A program made the position numbers and the translations under genes. From Todiramphus chloris collaris (lineage: Eukaryota > Chordata > Aves > Coraciiformes > Alcedinidae), in assembly GCA_025345505.1 (NCBI GenBank), contig JANVCC010000021.1, positions 2,838,816 to 2,902,815 of the forward strand: a DNA stretch of 64,000 bases, in the 5' to 3' direction. This document shows, one piece after another, positions 9,225 through 18,854 of this stretch. Under the pieces are notes generated by a model. The model was not told where the DNA came from, did not search any database, and was given only the letters and a program-made list of their open reading frames with translations. Positions within the stretch are counted from its first letter, which is position 1. Every line of letters begins with the position of its first letter.

Positions 9225-9660
9225 AGCACCCTGGCTTGTGTCAGCACTGGGGTGGCCAGCAGGAGCAGGGCAGGGATCATTCCCAGGCACTGGGGAAGCC
9301 ACCCCTCCAATCCTGGGTTCAGTTTTGGGCCCCTCACCCCCAGGACATTGAGGGGCTGGAGCTGGGGAAGGGTCTGGAGTGCAAGTCTGGTGAGGAACAG
9401 CTGAGGGACCTGGGCTAGTTTAGCCTGGAGAGAACAAGGCTCAGAGGAGACCACCTCATTCTTGACAACTCTGTGAGAAGAGGTTGGAGCCAGGTGGAGT
9501 CAGTCCCTTCTCCCAAGGAACAAGAGATGGGCCAAGAGGAAATGGCCTCAGGTTGCACAGGGGAGGTCAGGGTCACCTAGAGCGGGTTGCCCAGGATGGC
9601 AATGTCCATACGGATTTGGAATCCCTCCAGAGAAGGAGACCCCACAACCTCTCTGAGCAG
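9225..9660 (+). mobile_element. CR1 LINE fragment
   Basis: Sense CR1: 'tcagcactggggtggccagc', 'ccccaggacattgaggggct', 'ctcagaggagaccacctcat' and 'ctccagagaaggagacccca'. It is truncated at both ends and followed by an opposite-strand CR1 piece. Confidence 0.85.
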
Positions 9661-9790
9661 CCTGGGATGCTTCTTTTGATGAAGCCCAGAACACAGTCAG
9701 GGTTTTCTGGGCTGCCAGTGCACATTGCTGGCTCATGTTCATAGCTCCATGAACCAGCACCCTCCAGGCCCTTCTGGGCAGGGCTGAAAG
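9661..9790 (-). mobile_element. CR1 LINE fragment, opposite orientation
   Basis: 'tgatgaagcccagaacacag', 'tgcacattgctggctcatgt' and 'aaccagcaccctccaggccc' are reverse-complement CR1. The piece interrupts two sense CR1 fragments, which indicates nested or rearranged insertions. Confidence 0.75.
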
Positions 9791-10275
9791 GTGGTGAGAG
9801 CCTGGCCCAGGTTGCCCAGAAGGGTGGTCAATGTCCCATCTCAGGAACCGTGCCAGGTGAGGTTGGAGCAGCCTGTTCTAGTGGAAGGTGTTGAAGGTAG
9901 ATGCAGGACCTTCGCAGGGGGAGCTCCTCAGGAGGAGTTTCTCAAGTGCTGATCAATATCTAAAGGGCAGGTGTCAAGTGGATGGGACCAGACTCTTGTC
10001 AGTGGTGCCCAGTGACAAGGGACAGTGGACACAAACTGGAAGCCAGGAGGTTCCACCTGAACAGGAGGAGAAACTTCTTTGCTGTGAGGGTGTCAGAGCC
10101 TGGCCCAGACTGCCCAGAGAGGTGGTGGAGTCTCCTCTGTAGGGCTTCCAAACCTGCCTGGACAATGGGATCCTGGGCCCCCTGCTCTGGGTGACCCTGC
10201 TGGAGCAGGGGGTGGGACCTGATGATCTCCAGAGGTCCCTTTGAATCCCCACCCCCATGCTGGGATTCTGTGGTG
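9791..10275 (+). mobile_element. CR1 LINE 3' fragments
   Basis: Sense CR1 pieces: 'agcctggcccaggttgccca', 'tcagtggtgcccagtgacaa', 'gaggagaaacttctttgctg', 'ggtgaccctgctggagcagg', ending 'tgggattctgtgg'. Two partial copies may be joined at about 9960. The end lies about 30 bases upstream of the acceptor of the last NUP98-like exon. Confidence 0.85.
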
Positions 10276-10308
10276 TGTGCAGACACCCTCCTCTTCTGCT
10301 CTTTCCAG

Positions 10309-10573
10309 ACATGGCCAAGCGTGTTGCCAACCTGTCATGGGTGCTCCTCAGGCTGCAGCACAACCTGGAGCCCATCTCCAACTCCACACCCAACCTGCTG
10401 CGTGTCCCCCTTCGTCTCCTCGCTCCCTACATCGGGTGCCCGAGGACTACACCTTGGAGGAGCCCTGCAGCCTCACCCAGACTTATCTCCAGGAGCTGCT
10501 ACTGGTGACTGATGGAGGAAGAACCTCTTCCACCAATGGCACAGTTTTCACACCTTTTGTTTGTTCTGTTTAG
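10309..10573 (+). pseudogene. NUP98-like: NUP98-like last exon: Nup96 C-terminus with frameshift
   Basis: After the acceptor ctctttccag the exon reads (D)MAKRVANLSWVLLRLQ and then RVPLRLLAPYIG, matching the Nup96 C-terminal sequence MAKRVANLL..RVPLRLLAPHIG. At 10,436/10,437 the frame breaks. The other frame continues VPEDYTLEEPCSLTQTYLQE, which matches Nup96 MPEDYAMDELRSLTQSYLRE. About 10 bases appear to be lost at the join. In the first frame a stop follows near 10,507; in the second the frame runs to a TAG at 10,571. The exon needs incoming phase 1, while the exon ending at 8932 leaves phase 2. Both faults mark this part as dead. Confidence 0.85.
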
Positions 10574-10754
10574 TGAGTGACGCCTTCACCTCGGCTCCGC
10601 GAAGGGCTCAGTGCCCAAATGTTAGGTAAAAGTTGTTGTTAAAAAAAAAAGTTAGAGATTTTTTTTCCTGTCTTTTTGAAACAAACAAACCCAAACCCAT
10701 TTCTGGTATTCCCATGGTTTCCTTTGCTTTCTAAGTCAGATTGGACAAATTGGA

Positions 10755-11555
10755 GGGTGGGACCACGTGAACCTCCTGAGGTTGAACCTGGCCAAGGTCC
10801 TGCACCTGTGTTGGGACAACCCCTAGGATCAACCCAGGCTGGGTGTGAGGGGATGGGGAGAGCAGCCCTGAGGAGAAGGACCCAGGGGTGCTGGGGGTGA
10901 GAAGCTGGAGCTGAGCCAGCACCGTGCAGCCACTGGCACCCTGGGCTGCACCCCCAGCCCTGTGGGCAGCAGGGGAGGGGGGGATCCTGCCCCTCTGCTC
11001 CCAGGGCTCTGGGCAGAGAGAGAGACCCCCCTGCAGTGCTGGGGCAGCTCGGGAGTGCTCAGCACAGCAGAGACAGGGACCTGGTGGAGCGGGGCCAGAG
11101 GAGCCCCAGCGATGCTGGGAGGGCTGGAACCCCTCTGCTGGGAGCCAGGCTGGGAGAGCTGGGGGGGTGCAGCCTGCAGAGGAGAAGGCTCCATCCAGGG
11201 AGACCCTCTGGTGGCCTTGCAGGACTTGAAGGGGCCTCTCAGAAAGATGGGGCTGGACTTTTGAGCAGGGCCTGTTGGGACAGGACAAGGGCTGACGGTT
11301 TAAAACTCCAAGAGGGAGATTTAGGCTGGTGAGAAGGAAGAGATTTGTGATGCTGAGGGTGGTGAGACCCTGGCCCAGTTTGCCCAGAGAGGTGGCCAAT
11401 GCCCCACCCGTTTAACCATTCCACGTGGGGTCGTCCAGGTCTCTGAGCACCCTGCCCTAGTTGCAGATGTCCCTGCTGCCTGCAGGGCAGTTGGACCAGA
11501 CACCCTTGAAAGGTTCCCCTCCCACCCAAACCAGTCTGTGATCCCATGAAGATTT
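10755..11555 (+). mobile_element. CR1 LINE fragment (inverted partner of 5,975-6,480) with 3' end
   Basis: Sense CR1 starting near 'ttgaacctggccaaggtcct' and running through 'ctggtggagcggggccagag', 'gatggggctggacttttgag' and 'tttgcccagagaggtggcca' to 'ccaaaccagtctgtgatccc'. The first 480 bp are almost the exact reverse complement of 5,975-6,440. Confidence 0.92.
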
Positions 11556-12174
11556 CAGTTTCACAGGCACGTGTCCCTGGCCTTGTCCCACCTGGGTGGC
11601 TTGGCCTGGCTCCACAGTGTTGTGTTAAGAGGTAATTTGGCAGAAACTCAACTCCCTTGGGGTTCCAGCGTGTCCTCAGGTATCAGAGGAGCTGGGGACA
11701 GCTGGGCTTAGATCCCAAGTGACGTCCAGTTTGGCACCATGAGTCCAGTATCACGGATGCCCTCGATAGCGCTGCACCTCCCAGCTGGTCCCGCTCTCTG
11801 GACTTGCCTGATGCCCAGGGAGTAACCTTCGGGGCTGCGACGGGACCGGTGCAGTTCACTGAAGCAATGGGAATACAGGTTCTTCTGGACCACACTGTCT
11901 GGAACAGCACCTGCGAGGAGCAAGGCTGTAAATAGTGCAGCCTGCCTACAAAATGCCTCCCGTTACCTCAGAAATTCATTTTTCACCTGCCTCTTCCTTC
12001 CCCCCATTCCTCATGGCCTAAGCCAGGTAGCTGGAGTAGCTGGGCCATGCACAGCGTGCCAGCGTCTCGGAGCCACCCTCCCGCACCTCCCGACCCTCGG
12101 CAGCTCCGGCTCGGCCCAGGCACAACTCGGCCTGAGGCGTCACCGAGGCCGCGGAGCCCTCGGAGCCCCATCTT
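11556..12174. other. Unassigned stretch, partly CpG-rich
   Basis: No repeat or known gene recognised. On the minus strand 11,708-11,923 an open stretch follows an acceptor-like 'ttgctcctcgcag' and reads AGAVPDSVVQKNLYSH; I do not recognise it. At 12,050-12,170 the sequence is GC-rich with many CpGs, unlike its surroundings. Confidence 0.4.
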
Positions 12175-12725
12175 CAAGTCCAACCTTCATCCCAACATCT
12201 CCCTGACCACTCGACCATAGCCTCACGTGCCACATCTACTCGGTGTTTGAACCCCTCCAGGGATGGTGACTCCACCCTGGGCAGCCTGTTCCAGTGCCCA
12301 GCCACTCTCTCAGTAAAGAATTTCTTTCCAATATCCAATCTAAACCTCCCCTGATGCAACTTGAGGCCATTTCCTCTCATCCTATGATTAGGAATTTGGG
12401 AGAAGAGACTGACACCAGCCTCACTACAACCTCCTTTTAGGTAGCTGTAGAGAGCAATAAGGTCTCCTCTCAGTCTCCTCTCCTCCAGAGTGAACAACCC
12501 CAGTTCCCTCAGCTGCTCCTCATGTTTTCCAGACCTCTCACCAGCCTCGTTGCCCTTCTCTGGACCCACTCCAGCCCCTCAATGCCCTTCTTATGCTGTG
12601 GTGCCTCGAACTGGACACAGTACTCAAGGTGTGGTCTCATGAGTGCAAGTCCAGGGGCACGATCACCTCCCTACTCCTGCTGGTCACAACATTTTTAATC
12701 CAGGCCAGAAGGCCATTGTCTGATG
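12175..12725 (-). mobile_element. CR1 LINE 3' fragment
   Basis: Reverse-complement CR1: 'cccctccagggatggtgact', 'agtaaagaatttctttccaa', 'ctccagagtgaacaacccca', 'cagcccctcaatgcccttct', to 'aggccagaaggccattgtct'. The minus-strand open frame here is CR1 3' sequence, not a gene. Confidence 0.92.
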
Positions 12726-13485
12726 CTGTGGAGCAGGCACAGAGAGGGTACCAGCCTGGGCCCAGCAGCAGCTGGGAGCTGTGTTCAGGAGCTGGATTCT
12801 GGTGCTGGATTCAGAACCCCCAGCTCAGGATGGAAGGCAGAACGGACAGAGCCCTCCTGGGCTGTCAGGAAAGCAGCAGAGGAGCTGAGCCAAGCTGAGC
12901 AGGCCCCTCCTGCCCCCTCAGCTTTACAGTGACTGTGGTGTCCGTGGGCTGGGGTCCCTCGGGGGTCAGTTTGGGGTCCCCTGTCCTGGCCGCCCCTCCC
13001 TGCAGGTGCCGCCTTTGACTTTCTGCACCCCCCCGGGGTTGGTGCCCAAGCCCCAGCAGTGGCCTCGCTCTGCACCCCAGCCCTGGGTCCCGCCTGTGCC
13101 CATGGGGTGTTCTCCCTGCTGGGAGCAGCCCCTGCCTGTGCCACCAGCTCCCCAGTGCAGTTAAAAGCAGCTGAAAAGTTAAATCACTGAACAGAGTGAG
13201 TTCTGTTCTCACTCAAACCAGGACATTCCACTCCTTATTCCACACCCTTTACATCATACCCATCTCTAGGTTATCATTTGTTTCTACAGAAGAATTCATT
13301 AAGTTCATGATTATGTATCCCCGTGTATTGTAACGGTCTCTCAGGGTAGGAAACATGGGATTCATCACAGTTCATGCCCACAGGTTGCAGATTCATCTCA
13401 GGAGGTTACTGGATGCCACTTGACGAAGCCAGTCCCTGTCATCACCCCAGTGTTACCCTGAAAGACACCGAATGAACACTGTTAA
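12726..13485. other. Unassigned stretch left of the retroviral fragment
   Basis: GC-rich to about 13,150 and then AT-richer. It may include degraded retroviral LTR or untranslated sequence belonging to the integrase fragment that follows, but I cannot define LTR ends. No gene is recognised. Confidence 0.35.
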
Positions 13486-13489
13486 TAGT

Positions 13490-13960
13490 ATGCAATTAAT
13501 TTACAGCTTTGAATTGAGTATTCTCACCCAGAGTTAAATTCCCTTGGGGTACACACTGTACTTCACCATCTTTCATCATCACCCACCAAGGACTTCCAGG
13601 TCCTTGAGCAAAAGCAGTCCCATGAGTGGGTTTGCAGGAAATCCCCACAGTTTTCCCCAGCAGGTTCCTTTCATCCACCACAGGGACTTTATCCCCTTCT
13701 GCTGTGTGTAATGGGTCTGACTGAGCAGGACCAGCTCGACTGATGGATCCTCTGGTGTTGACTGACCAGGTGGCTTGGGCTAAATGCTTGTCCCAGTTTG
13801 TAAAGCTTCCACCCCCCAGTGCTTTCAGAGTAGTTTTTAACAGCCCATTGTTTCATTCCATTTTCCCAGAGGCTGGTGCACGATAGGGTCTGTGATTCAC
13901 CCACTCGATACCGTGCTCTTTGGCTCAGTTGTCTATAAGATTACTTTTCTTTTCTCTTTG
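13490..13960 (-). mobile_element. Decayed endogenous retrovirus pol fragment (integrase C-terminal half)
   Basis: Read on the minus strand, the sequence resembles the end of an avian endogenous retroviral integrase: a catalytic-core tail with an HRPY-like motif, then a stretch typical of pol ends. The reading is split over at least two frames (13,904-13,689 and 13,681-13,496), with frame breaks and a stop, so no protein can be made. No gag, protease, reverse transcriptase or env is present nearby. It is an old relic. Confidence 0.65.
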
Positions 13961-14134
13961 TAACCCTCTGTCCTGCTCCCCATAGATCTTTCTCCAGTCC
14001 TCGCTGCTGCTCCTCACCCCGGTCTTTCTCCCTCGCTCTCTCCCATCCTCATCCTCTCTCCCCTGCAGCGATCACTGTGCGCTCGCTGCTGCGACCAGGC
14101 GGTCACACTCTGGTACTGCAGCTCTAGTTACAGA

Positions 14135-14580
14135 GAATCAGAACGGTCAGGGTTGGAAGGGACCTCAAAGCTCACCCAGTTCCAACCCCCCTGCCAGAGC
14201 AGGGTCACCCAGGGCAGCCCACACAGGAACAGAGCCAGGGGGGGGTTGGAAAGTCTCCAGAGAAGGAGACTCCACAGCCTCTCTGGGCAGCCTGGGCCAG
14301 GCTCTGGCACTCTCACAGTGAAGTTTTTCTTTATGTTGAGTTGGGTTCCAGTTTGTGGCCATTGCCCCTCGTCCTATCCCAGGGCAGCACTGGAAAGAGC
14401 CTGACCCCTTCTCCTTGCCCCCCACCCTGCAGAGATTTGGAACCATTCCCAAGATCCCCTCTCAGGCTTCTCTTCTCCAGGCTGAACAGCCCCGGGGCTC
14501 TCAGCCTCTCCTCCCCAGAGATGCTCCAGCCCCTCCAGCACCCCGCAGCCTCTCTGGGCCCTCTCCAGCATCCCGCGTGC
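14135..14580 (-). mobile_element. CR1 LINE 3' fragment
   Basis: Reverse-complement CR1: 'gtcagggttggaagggacct', 'agcagggtcacccagggcag', 'cctctctgggcagcctgggc', 'cttctcttctccaggctgaa'. It shares long identical runs with 17,930-18,100 and 49,360-49,520, so all three belong to one subfamily. Confidence 0.93.
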
Positions 14581-14714
14581 CCCTCAGCCCTCCCGGAAGT
14601 GGCTCCCTGGGCACCGGCAGGAGGCCGCCATGGCGGGGGAGCGGCCCCAGGCCGGGGTGGCTTTAGCCTGGGGAAGAGGGGCTGGGGGGGGGGGATCTCA
14701 GCAATGCTTGTAAC

Positions 14715-15335
14715 TCACAGAATCGCCAAGGTTGGCATCATCGAGTCCAACGTCTCCTAAACATTTATCAGGACCACTGAACCATGTCCCCAGGTGCCAC
14801 CTCTGAGCCCCTGCAGGGACGGGGACCCCAGCCCCTCGCTGGGCAGCCAGTGCCGAGGCCTCACCGCTCTCTCAGGAAAAATATTTTTCCTAATATCCAA
14901 CACAAACCTCCCCTGGTGCAGATTAAGCCCATTTCCTCTTGTCCTATCGCTGGTTACTGGTGAGAAGAGACCAACCCCCACCTCACTGCAGCCTCCCTTC
15001 AGGCAGCTGCAGAGAGCAAGGCCTCCCCTCAGCCTCCTCCAGGCTGAACACCCCAGGTCCCTCAGCTGCTCCCCATATGATGTTTCTCCAGACCCCTCAC
15101 CAGCTTCACTGCCCTCCTCCAGACCTGCTCCAGCCCCTCACAGTCTTTGCCACCCTGCAGCGCCCAAAACTGACCCCAGTGACCAAGGTGCAGCCTCCCC
15201 AGTACTAAGTCCAGGGGCATGGTCACTGCCCTGTTCCTTCTGGCCATGCTACTGCTGATCCAGGCCAGGAGGCCATTGGCCTTCTTGGCCACTTGGGCAC
15301 ACTGCTGGCTCATGTTCAGCCACGTGTCCACCAGC
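14715..15335 (-). mobile_element. CR1 LINE 3' fragment
   Basis: Reverse-complement CR1: 'cagaatcgccaaggttggca', 'aacacaaacctcccctggtg', 'cctcctccaggctgaacacc', 'atccaggccaggaggccatt', 'cacactgctggctcatgttc'. The sense-oriented CR1 at 15,360 follows directly, giving a head-to-head pair. Confidence 0.92.
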
Positions 15336-15359
15336 ACCCCCAGACCCTTTTCTGCCCAG

Positions 15360-15666
15360 CAGCTTTCCAGCCAACACTGAAAAGGTGGGTGTCAGGAGGA
15401 TGGGACCAGGCTCTTTTCAGTGGTGCCCAGTGACAGGACAAGGGGTAACAGGTGCCAACTGGAACACAGGAAGTTCCATATGAACAGGAGGAACTTCTTA
15501 ACTGTGAGGGTGACAGAGCCTGGAACAGGCTGCCCAGGGAGGTGGTGGAGACTCTGGAGACTTTCCAAACCCACGTGGACAACCTTCCCAGGGTGAAACT
15601 GCCTTAGCAGGGGGTGCACCCAACGATCTCCAGAGGTCCCTCCCAGCCCCTAGCATTCTGTGATTA
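15360..15666 (+). mobile_element. CR1 LINE 3' fragment
   Basis: Sense CR1: 'cttttcagtggtgcccagtg', 'acaggaggaacttcttaact', 'aggctgcccagggaggtggt', 'cgatctccagaggtccctcc', ending 'ccctagcattctgtga'. Confidence 0.92.
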
Positions 15667-16135
15667 GCCCTTTGTAATGCAACAGCTTGTTTAAAGAAGA
15701 GCACATCTTAAGAAAACAAGTGCAGGTAGCACTGGGCTGCAGTCTGAAATCGTGAGGTGCTGGTAAAATCAGCTATCTGAAGTGATCAAGACTCAAACAT
15801 AGAGACACAATGCAAAATCAGCTTTTGTTTAGATCTTCCCCTCTCAGGGAAGAAGCTTTTTAACAGATACGTTGCTTGTGTGCTTAAATTCTTCCATCTT
15901 AATCAGGTGTCCTACTGAATGAACACAACGTCCACAAGTTGATCTCTGAAAGAAGAGGAGACAAAAGCATACAGTCAGTGAAAGCTGTTGCAGTGTTGGA
16001 AAACTCATTAGAAGTCAGAGTGATCTCTCTAAGCTGCTGCTTCCATCTCCTTGAGAAAGACATTGCCCAGTGACCTCCCTGCCTCCCTCTTGGAGGAAGT
16101 TTGGGACAGTGCAGCAGAAACCACTGCCAGGAAAT
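15667..16135. other. Unassigned stretch
   Basis: No repeat recognised. On the plus strand 15,907-16,073, after an acceptor-like 'ccatcttaatcag', one frame is open to a TGA and reads VLLNEHNVHKLISERRGDK. I cannot assign it to a family and see no matching donor. Confidence 0.35.
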
Positions 16136-16139
16136 GAAT

Positions 16140-16795
16140 GAATCAGAGAATCTGGTTGGAAGAAACCTTTCAGATCATTCAGTACAACCACCGAGCGCCA
16201 GGACACCACTAAACCACATCCCTCAGCACCACATCTCCACGGCTTTGAAACCCCTCCAGGGATGGAGACTCCACCACTGCCCTGGGCAGCCTGGGCCAGG
16301 CCTTGATAGGCTTTGCAGGGAAGAAATTGTTCCTCAGCTCCAACCTAAACCTCCCCTGGTGAAACCTGAGGCCATTTCCTCTTGATCTGTTCCTTGTGAG
16401 AAGAGACTGATCCCACCTGGCTTCAGCCTCCTGTCAGGGAGTTGTCAAGAATGAGGTCCCCCCTCAGCCTCCTCTTCTCCAGGCTGAACAACCCCAGGTC
16501 CCTCAGCTGCTCCTCACCACACCTGTGCTCCAGCCCCTCAATGTCCTGCTGGGGGTGAGGGCCCCAAAACTGAACCCAGGATTTGAGGGGTGGCCTCCCC
16601 AGTGCCCAGTGCAGGGGGATGATCCCTGCCCTGGTCCTGCTGCCCACCCCAGTGCTGACACAAGCCAGGGTGCCATTGGCCTTCTTGGCCACATGCTGGC
16701 TCACCTCCAGTCGCCTGCTGACCAACACTCACAGGTCCTTTTCCGCTGGGCACTTTCCAGTCACTTCTTTGTTTTGTTGTTGCTCACAGGAGCAA
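16140..16795 (-). mobile_element. CR1 LINE 3' fragment
   Basis: Reverse-complement CR1: 'agaatctggttggaagaaac', 'ctttgaaacccctccaggga', 'cttctccaggctgaacaacc', 'cagcccctcaatgtcctgct', 'ccagtgctgacacaagccag'. It includes about 650 bp of the 3' region. Confidence 0.93.
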
Positions 16796-17812
16796 CGAAT
16801 ATTCAAAATTAACTGAACATAAAGAAACTTTCCTCTGGAGATTGATCAGTTCACAACCATTTAATTCTTTAATTAACACGGAGCCATAGAAATCTGTTCT
16901 TCATTTTCCAGGCCAGAAAAAAGCAGGAAGGCAGCACAACAAAATTAATATCCTAACAGCATCCAAAGGCTGCAGCTGATACCAAGTCTCTGTCATCCCA
17001 GGACACAGTAAGACTTCTCCTTCTGAAGGAAGTCCCCTTGCCCAGCTGTGAAGGTGCTGGGCAGAGGTTCACCTCCCTGGGCTCAGCAGAGTGATGGAGA
17101 GGTGTCCAGCAAAGATGTCCCTTCCTCTGGTCTCACCTCCCCTCGTGGAGCACAGGCTGCTGGGGGTGGCTTATGGCTCACGCTCCGTTCCTGGAGCACG
17201 GGAGCTGCAGACCAGGTGTTTAGCAGGTCACAGTTCCCAGAGAGGCGCTGCTGGGAGGAGCTGGAGAGGTGGCACCTCTTCTCCAGCTGCTGCTCAGAGC
17301 TGTGGTAAGCACCTGCAAAACTGCTGACTTTGGATGCTGCATCAACGCTGTCGAGTCACCCGAGGGTGTGGGACGGAAGCGGCTCAGAAGGTGTTTGGTT
17401 GATGGTGTCTGTACTGGAATTCCTTCTTCCCCCGTGGTTCCCTGCTTAGGACCACAGCTCGATGTACTCACCCTCACCAGGCAGCCTCCTGGTAACTTAG
17501 AGCTCACCTTCAGAGGAGCTGAACAAGAGCACAAGCTGAAACAAAATCCATAGTGATCTTTCATGGAGCTGAGGTTTTTAGCATTTAAAAGATTTCCGGG
17601 GATTTAACTTGCAAGAAGCAGTTTGATCACTTCTCTTCTGTCACTGAGGTGACTTTTTGTGCTGTTGGGACTGTGCAGAACTCTTTACAAAGGAACATTT
17701 AAGGACTCACCTCCTTTGGCAATGGAACTTAACTTACTTTCTTTGTTTGTTAAACTTGCTGTTGAAAAGCACCTTCTCATTAATCACCTCAGTGATGTTT
17801 ATGAAGATGTAA
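16796..17812. other. Unassigned stretch, 1 kb without a recognised feature
   Basis: No repeat is recognised between the CR1 copies. Open frames of about 94 codons (plus) and 114 codons (minus) at 17,220-17,564 overlap each other. Neither shows a known motif, so I treat both as chance frames. Confidence 0.4.
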
Positions 17813-17814
17813 AG

Positions 17815-18112
17815 GGCGAGTGTCAGGAGGATGGAGCCAGGCTCTGCTTAGGGACATCCAATGACAGGGACAAGGGGTGCAAGCTGGAACAGAGGAGGTT
17901 CCATGGAAACATGAGGAGAAACTTTCACAGTGAGGGTGCCAGAGCCTGGCCCAGGCTGCCCAGAGAGGCTGTGGAGTCTCCTTCTCTGGAGCCTTTCCAA
18001 CCCCCCCTGGCTCTGTTCCTGTGTGGGCTGCCCTGGGTGACCCTGCTCTGGCAGGGGGGTTGGACTCGATGATCTCCAGAGCTCCCTTCCAGCCCAGAAC
18101 ATTCTGTGATTT
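17815..18112 (+). mobile_element. CR1 LINE 3' fragment
   Basis: Sense CR1: 'cgagtgtcaggaggatggag', 'ggcccaggctgcccagagag', 'gtttcctgtgtg'-like flank 'ctctgttcctgtgtgggctg', 'ggttggactcgatgatctcc', ending 'cagaacattctgtgattttc'. Same subfamily as 14,135 and 49,345. Confidence 0.92.
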
Positions 18113-18854
18113 TCAGTGTGGCTGGTGCCTGGTGCAAATTCCCATCCCTGGCTGTGTTGATGTAGACCAGAACGATCAAGGTGAGGAGACCGCGTTTAAT
18201 TTTTCCCGTTTTCTTTTGCAAACTACGCAAGCACGAAAACTATGCTAATAAAAGAAGTTAACTTAAGAACTCTTGCTGTCAAACACTGTGGTCTTGATGC
18301 ATTCGGGATCCTTTCCTCAAACGTGGAAGGGTGTTCACCCCACAGGCCAAAACTCTGGGAAAAGGAGACTTGGTTGTGGGACTTGTAGAACACCTTCACT
18401 AGAAGGCTTTAAGGAAGTAGGGAGCTGTTGAATGTGACACTGAAGGTCACTAAGGGAGATCTGAGTACAGAGCTTTCATCAGGTAATGCTTTTGAGTCCT
18501 TGTTTTGTTTGTTTTGCTCAAAAAAATGCTGGTTTTAAGTATGCCTGGAGCAGCATTTATGGACCCAGAGCTGAGCACCTGAAAAGGAACTCCTAAAAAG
18601 CTTGAATTTGAACGACTGTATCCCTCAATGTGAGCAGGCAGCTTGGCTGTTTTCTTAAACGGGGGAAAAAGGAAAAGGCAGCTCCAAAAGCAGCACCTAA
18701 AAGGGCTCTGAAAGACTCAAACTGGAACCTAGTGGAAACCTGGACTACTTGATTCAGATAAGGTCCCTGTCCCTCTTTCTCCGTAGGCAGATGCCTACCA
18801 ATAGATGCAGTGCCATAGATGGATCTCTTAACAAGGTAACTTGAGCCCCGTGCT
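18113..18854. other. Unassigned stretch
   Basis: About 740 bp with no repeat, exon or RNA gene that I can recognise. Confidence 0.4.

Larger units (their letters stand above)
8933..10308 (+). other. Place where the autoproteolytic domain and Nup96 exons are missing
   Basis: In an intact NUP98 gene, many exons for the autoproteolytic domain and about 900 residues of Nup96 would follow. Here 1.4 kb contain only unassigned sequence (8933-9220) and CR1 fragments (9225-10,275) before the last Nup96 exon. I searched all frames by eye and found no HFSKYG-like or other Nup96 motif. Confidence 0.65.
293..10573 (+). pseudogene. NUP98-like: NUP98-like (Nup98-Nup96) duplicated, internally deleted gene copy
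   Basis: Nup98 is an FG-repeat nucleoporin of the nuclear pore; it is made as a Nup98-Nup96 precursor cleaved by the autoproteolytic domain. Nine exon-like blocks match NUP98 in order: 293-444, 1215-1340, 2728-2865, 4436-4528, 4930-5070, 5421-5554, 7227-7405, 8819-8932 and 10309-10573. Diagnostic strings include GLFGQPATGFG, FGNKPTLTLGTN, LQQHLQSLRYSPYGDSPLFR, YKLTPRP..RPKALQ, FDDDEPS, KRLVLKNF and LASPSEYPEN; the last block matches the Nup96 C-terminus (MAKRVANL, RVPLRLLAPYIG). Exons for the amino-terminal FG part and the GLEBS Rae1-binding motif would lie left of the window. The autoproteolytic domain and almost all of Nup96 are missing. Exon junction 2865/4436 is out of phase, 8932/10309 is out of phase, and the last exon has a frameshift. 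Introns are retained, so it is not a retrocopy. Most FG exons remain open. I call it an unprocessed pseudogene, but a shortened FG protein cannot be excluded. Confidence 0.8.

Noticed and set aside
10731-11399. 222-codon minus-strand open frame
   Set aside because: Antisense of a CR1 3' region; no gene structure and no recognised domain.
12174-12569. 131-codon minus-strand open frame with a clean start
   Set aside because: It is the CR1 3' region read in sense; similar frames recur in other CR1 copies of the window.
17220-17564. 114-codon minus-strand open frame in non-repeat DNA
   Set aside because: No recognised motif, overlapped by an equally long plus-strand frame, and no convincing splice sites.
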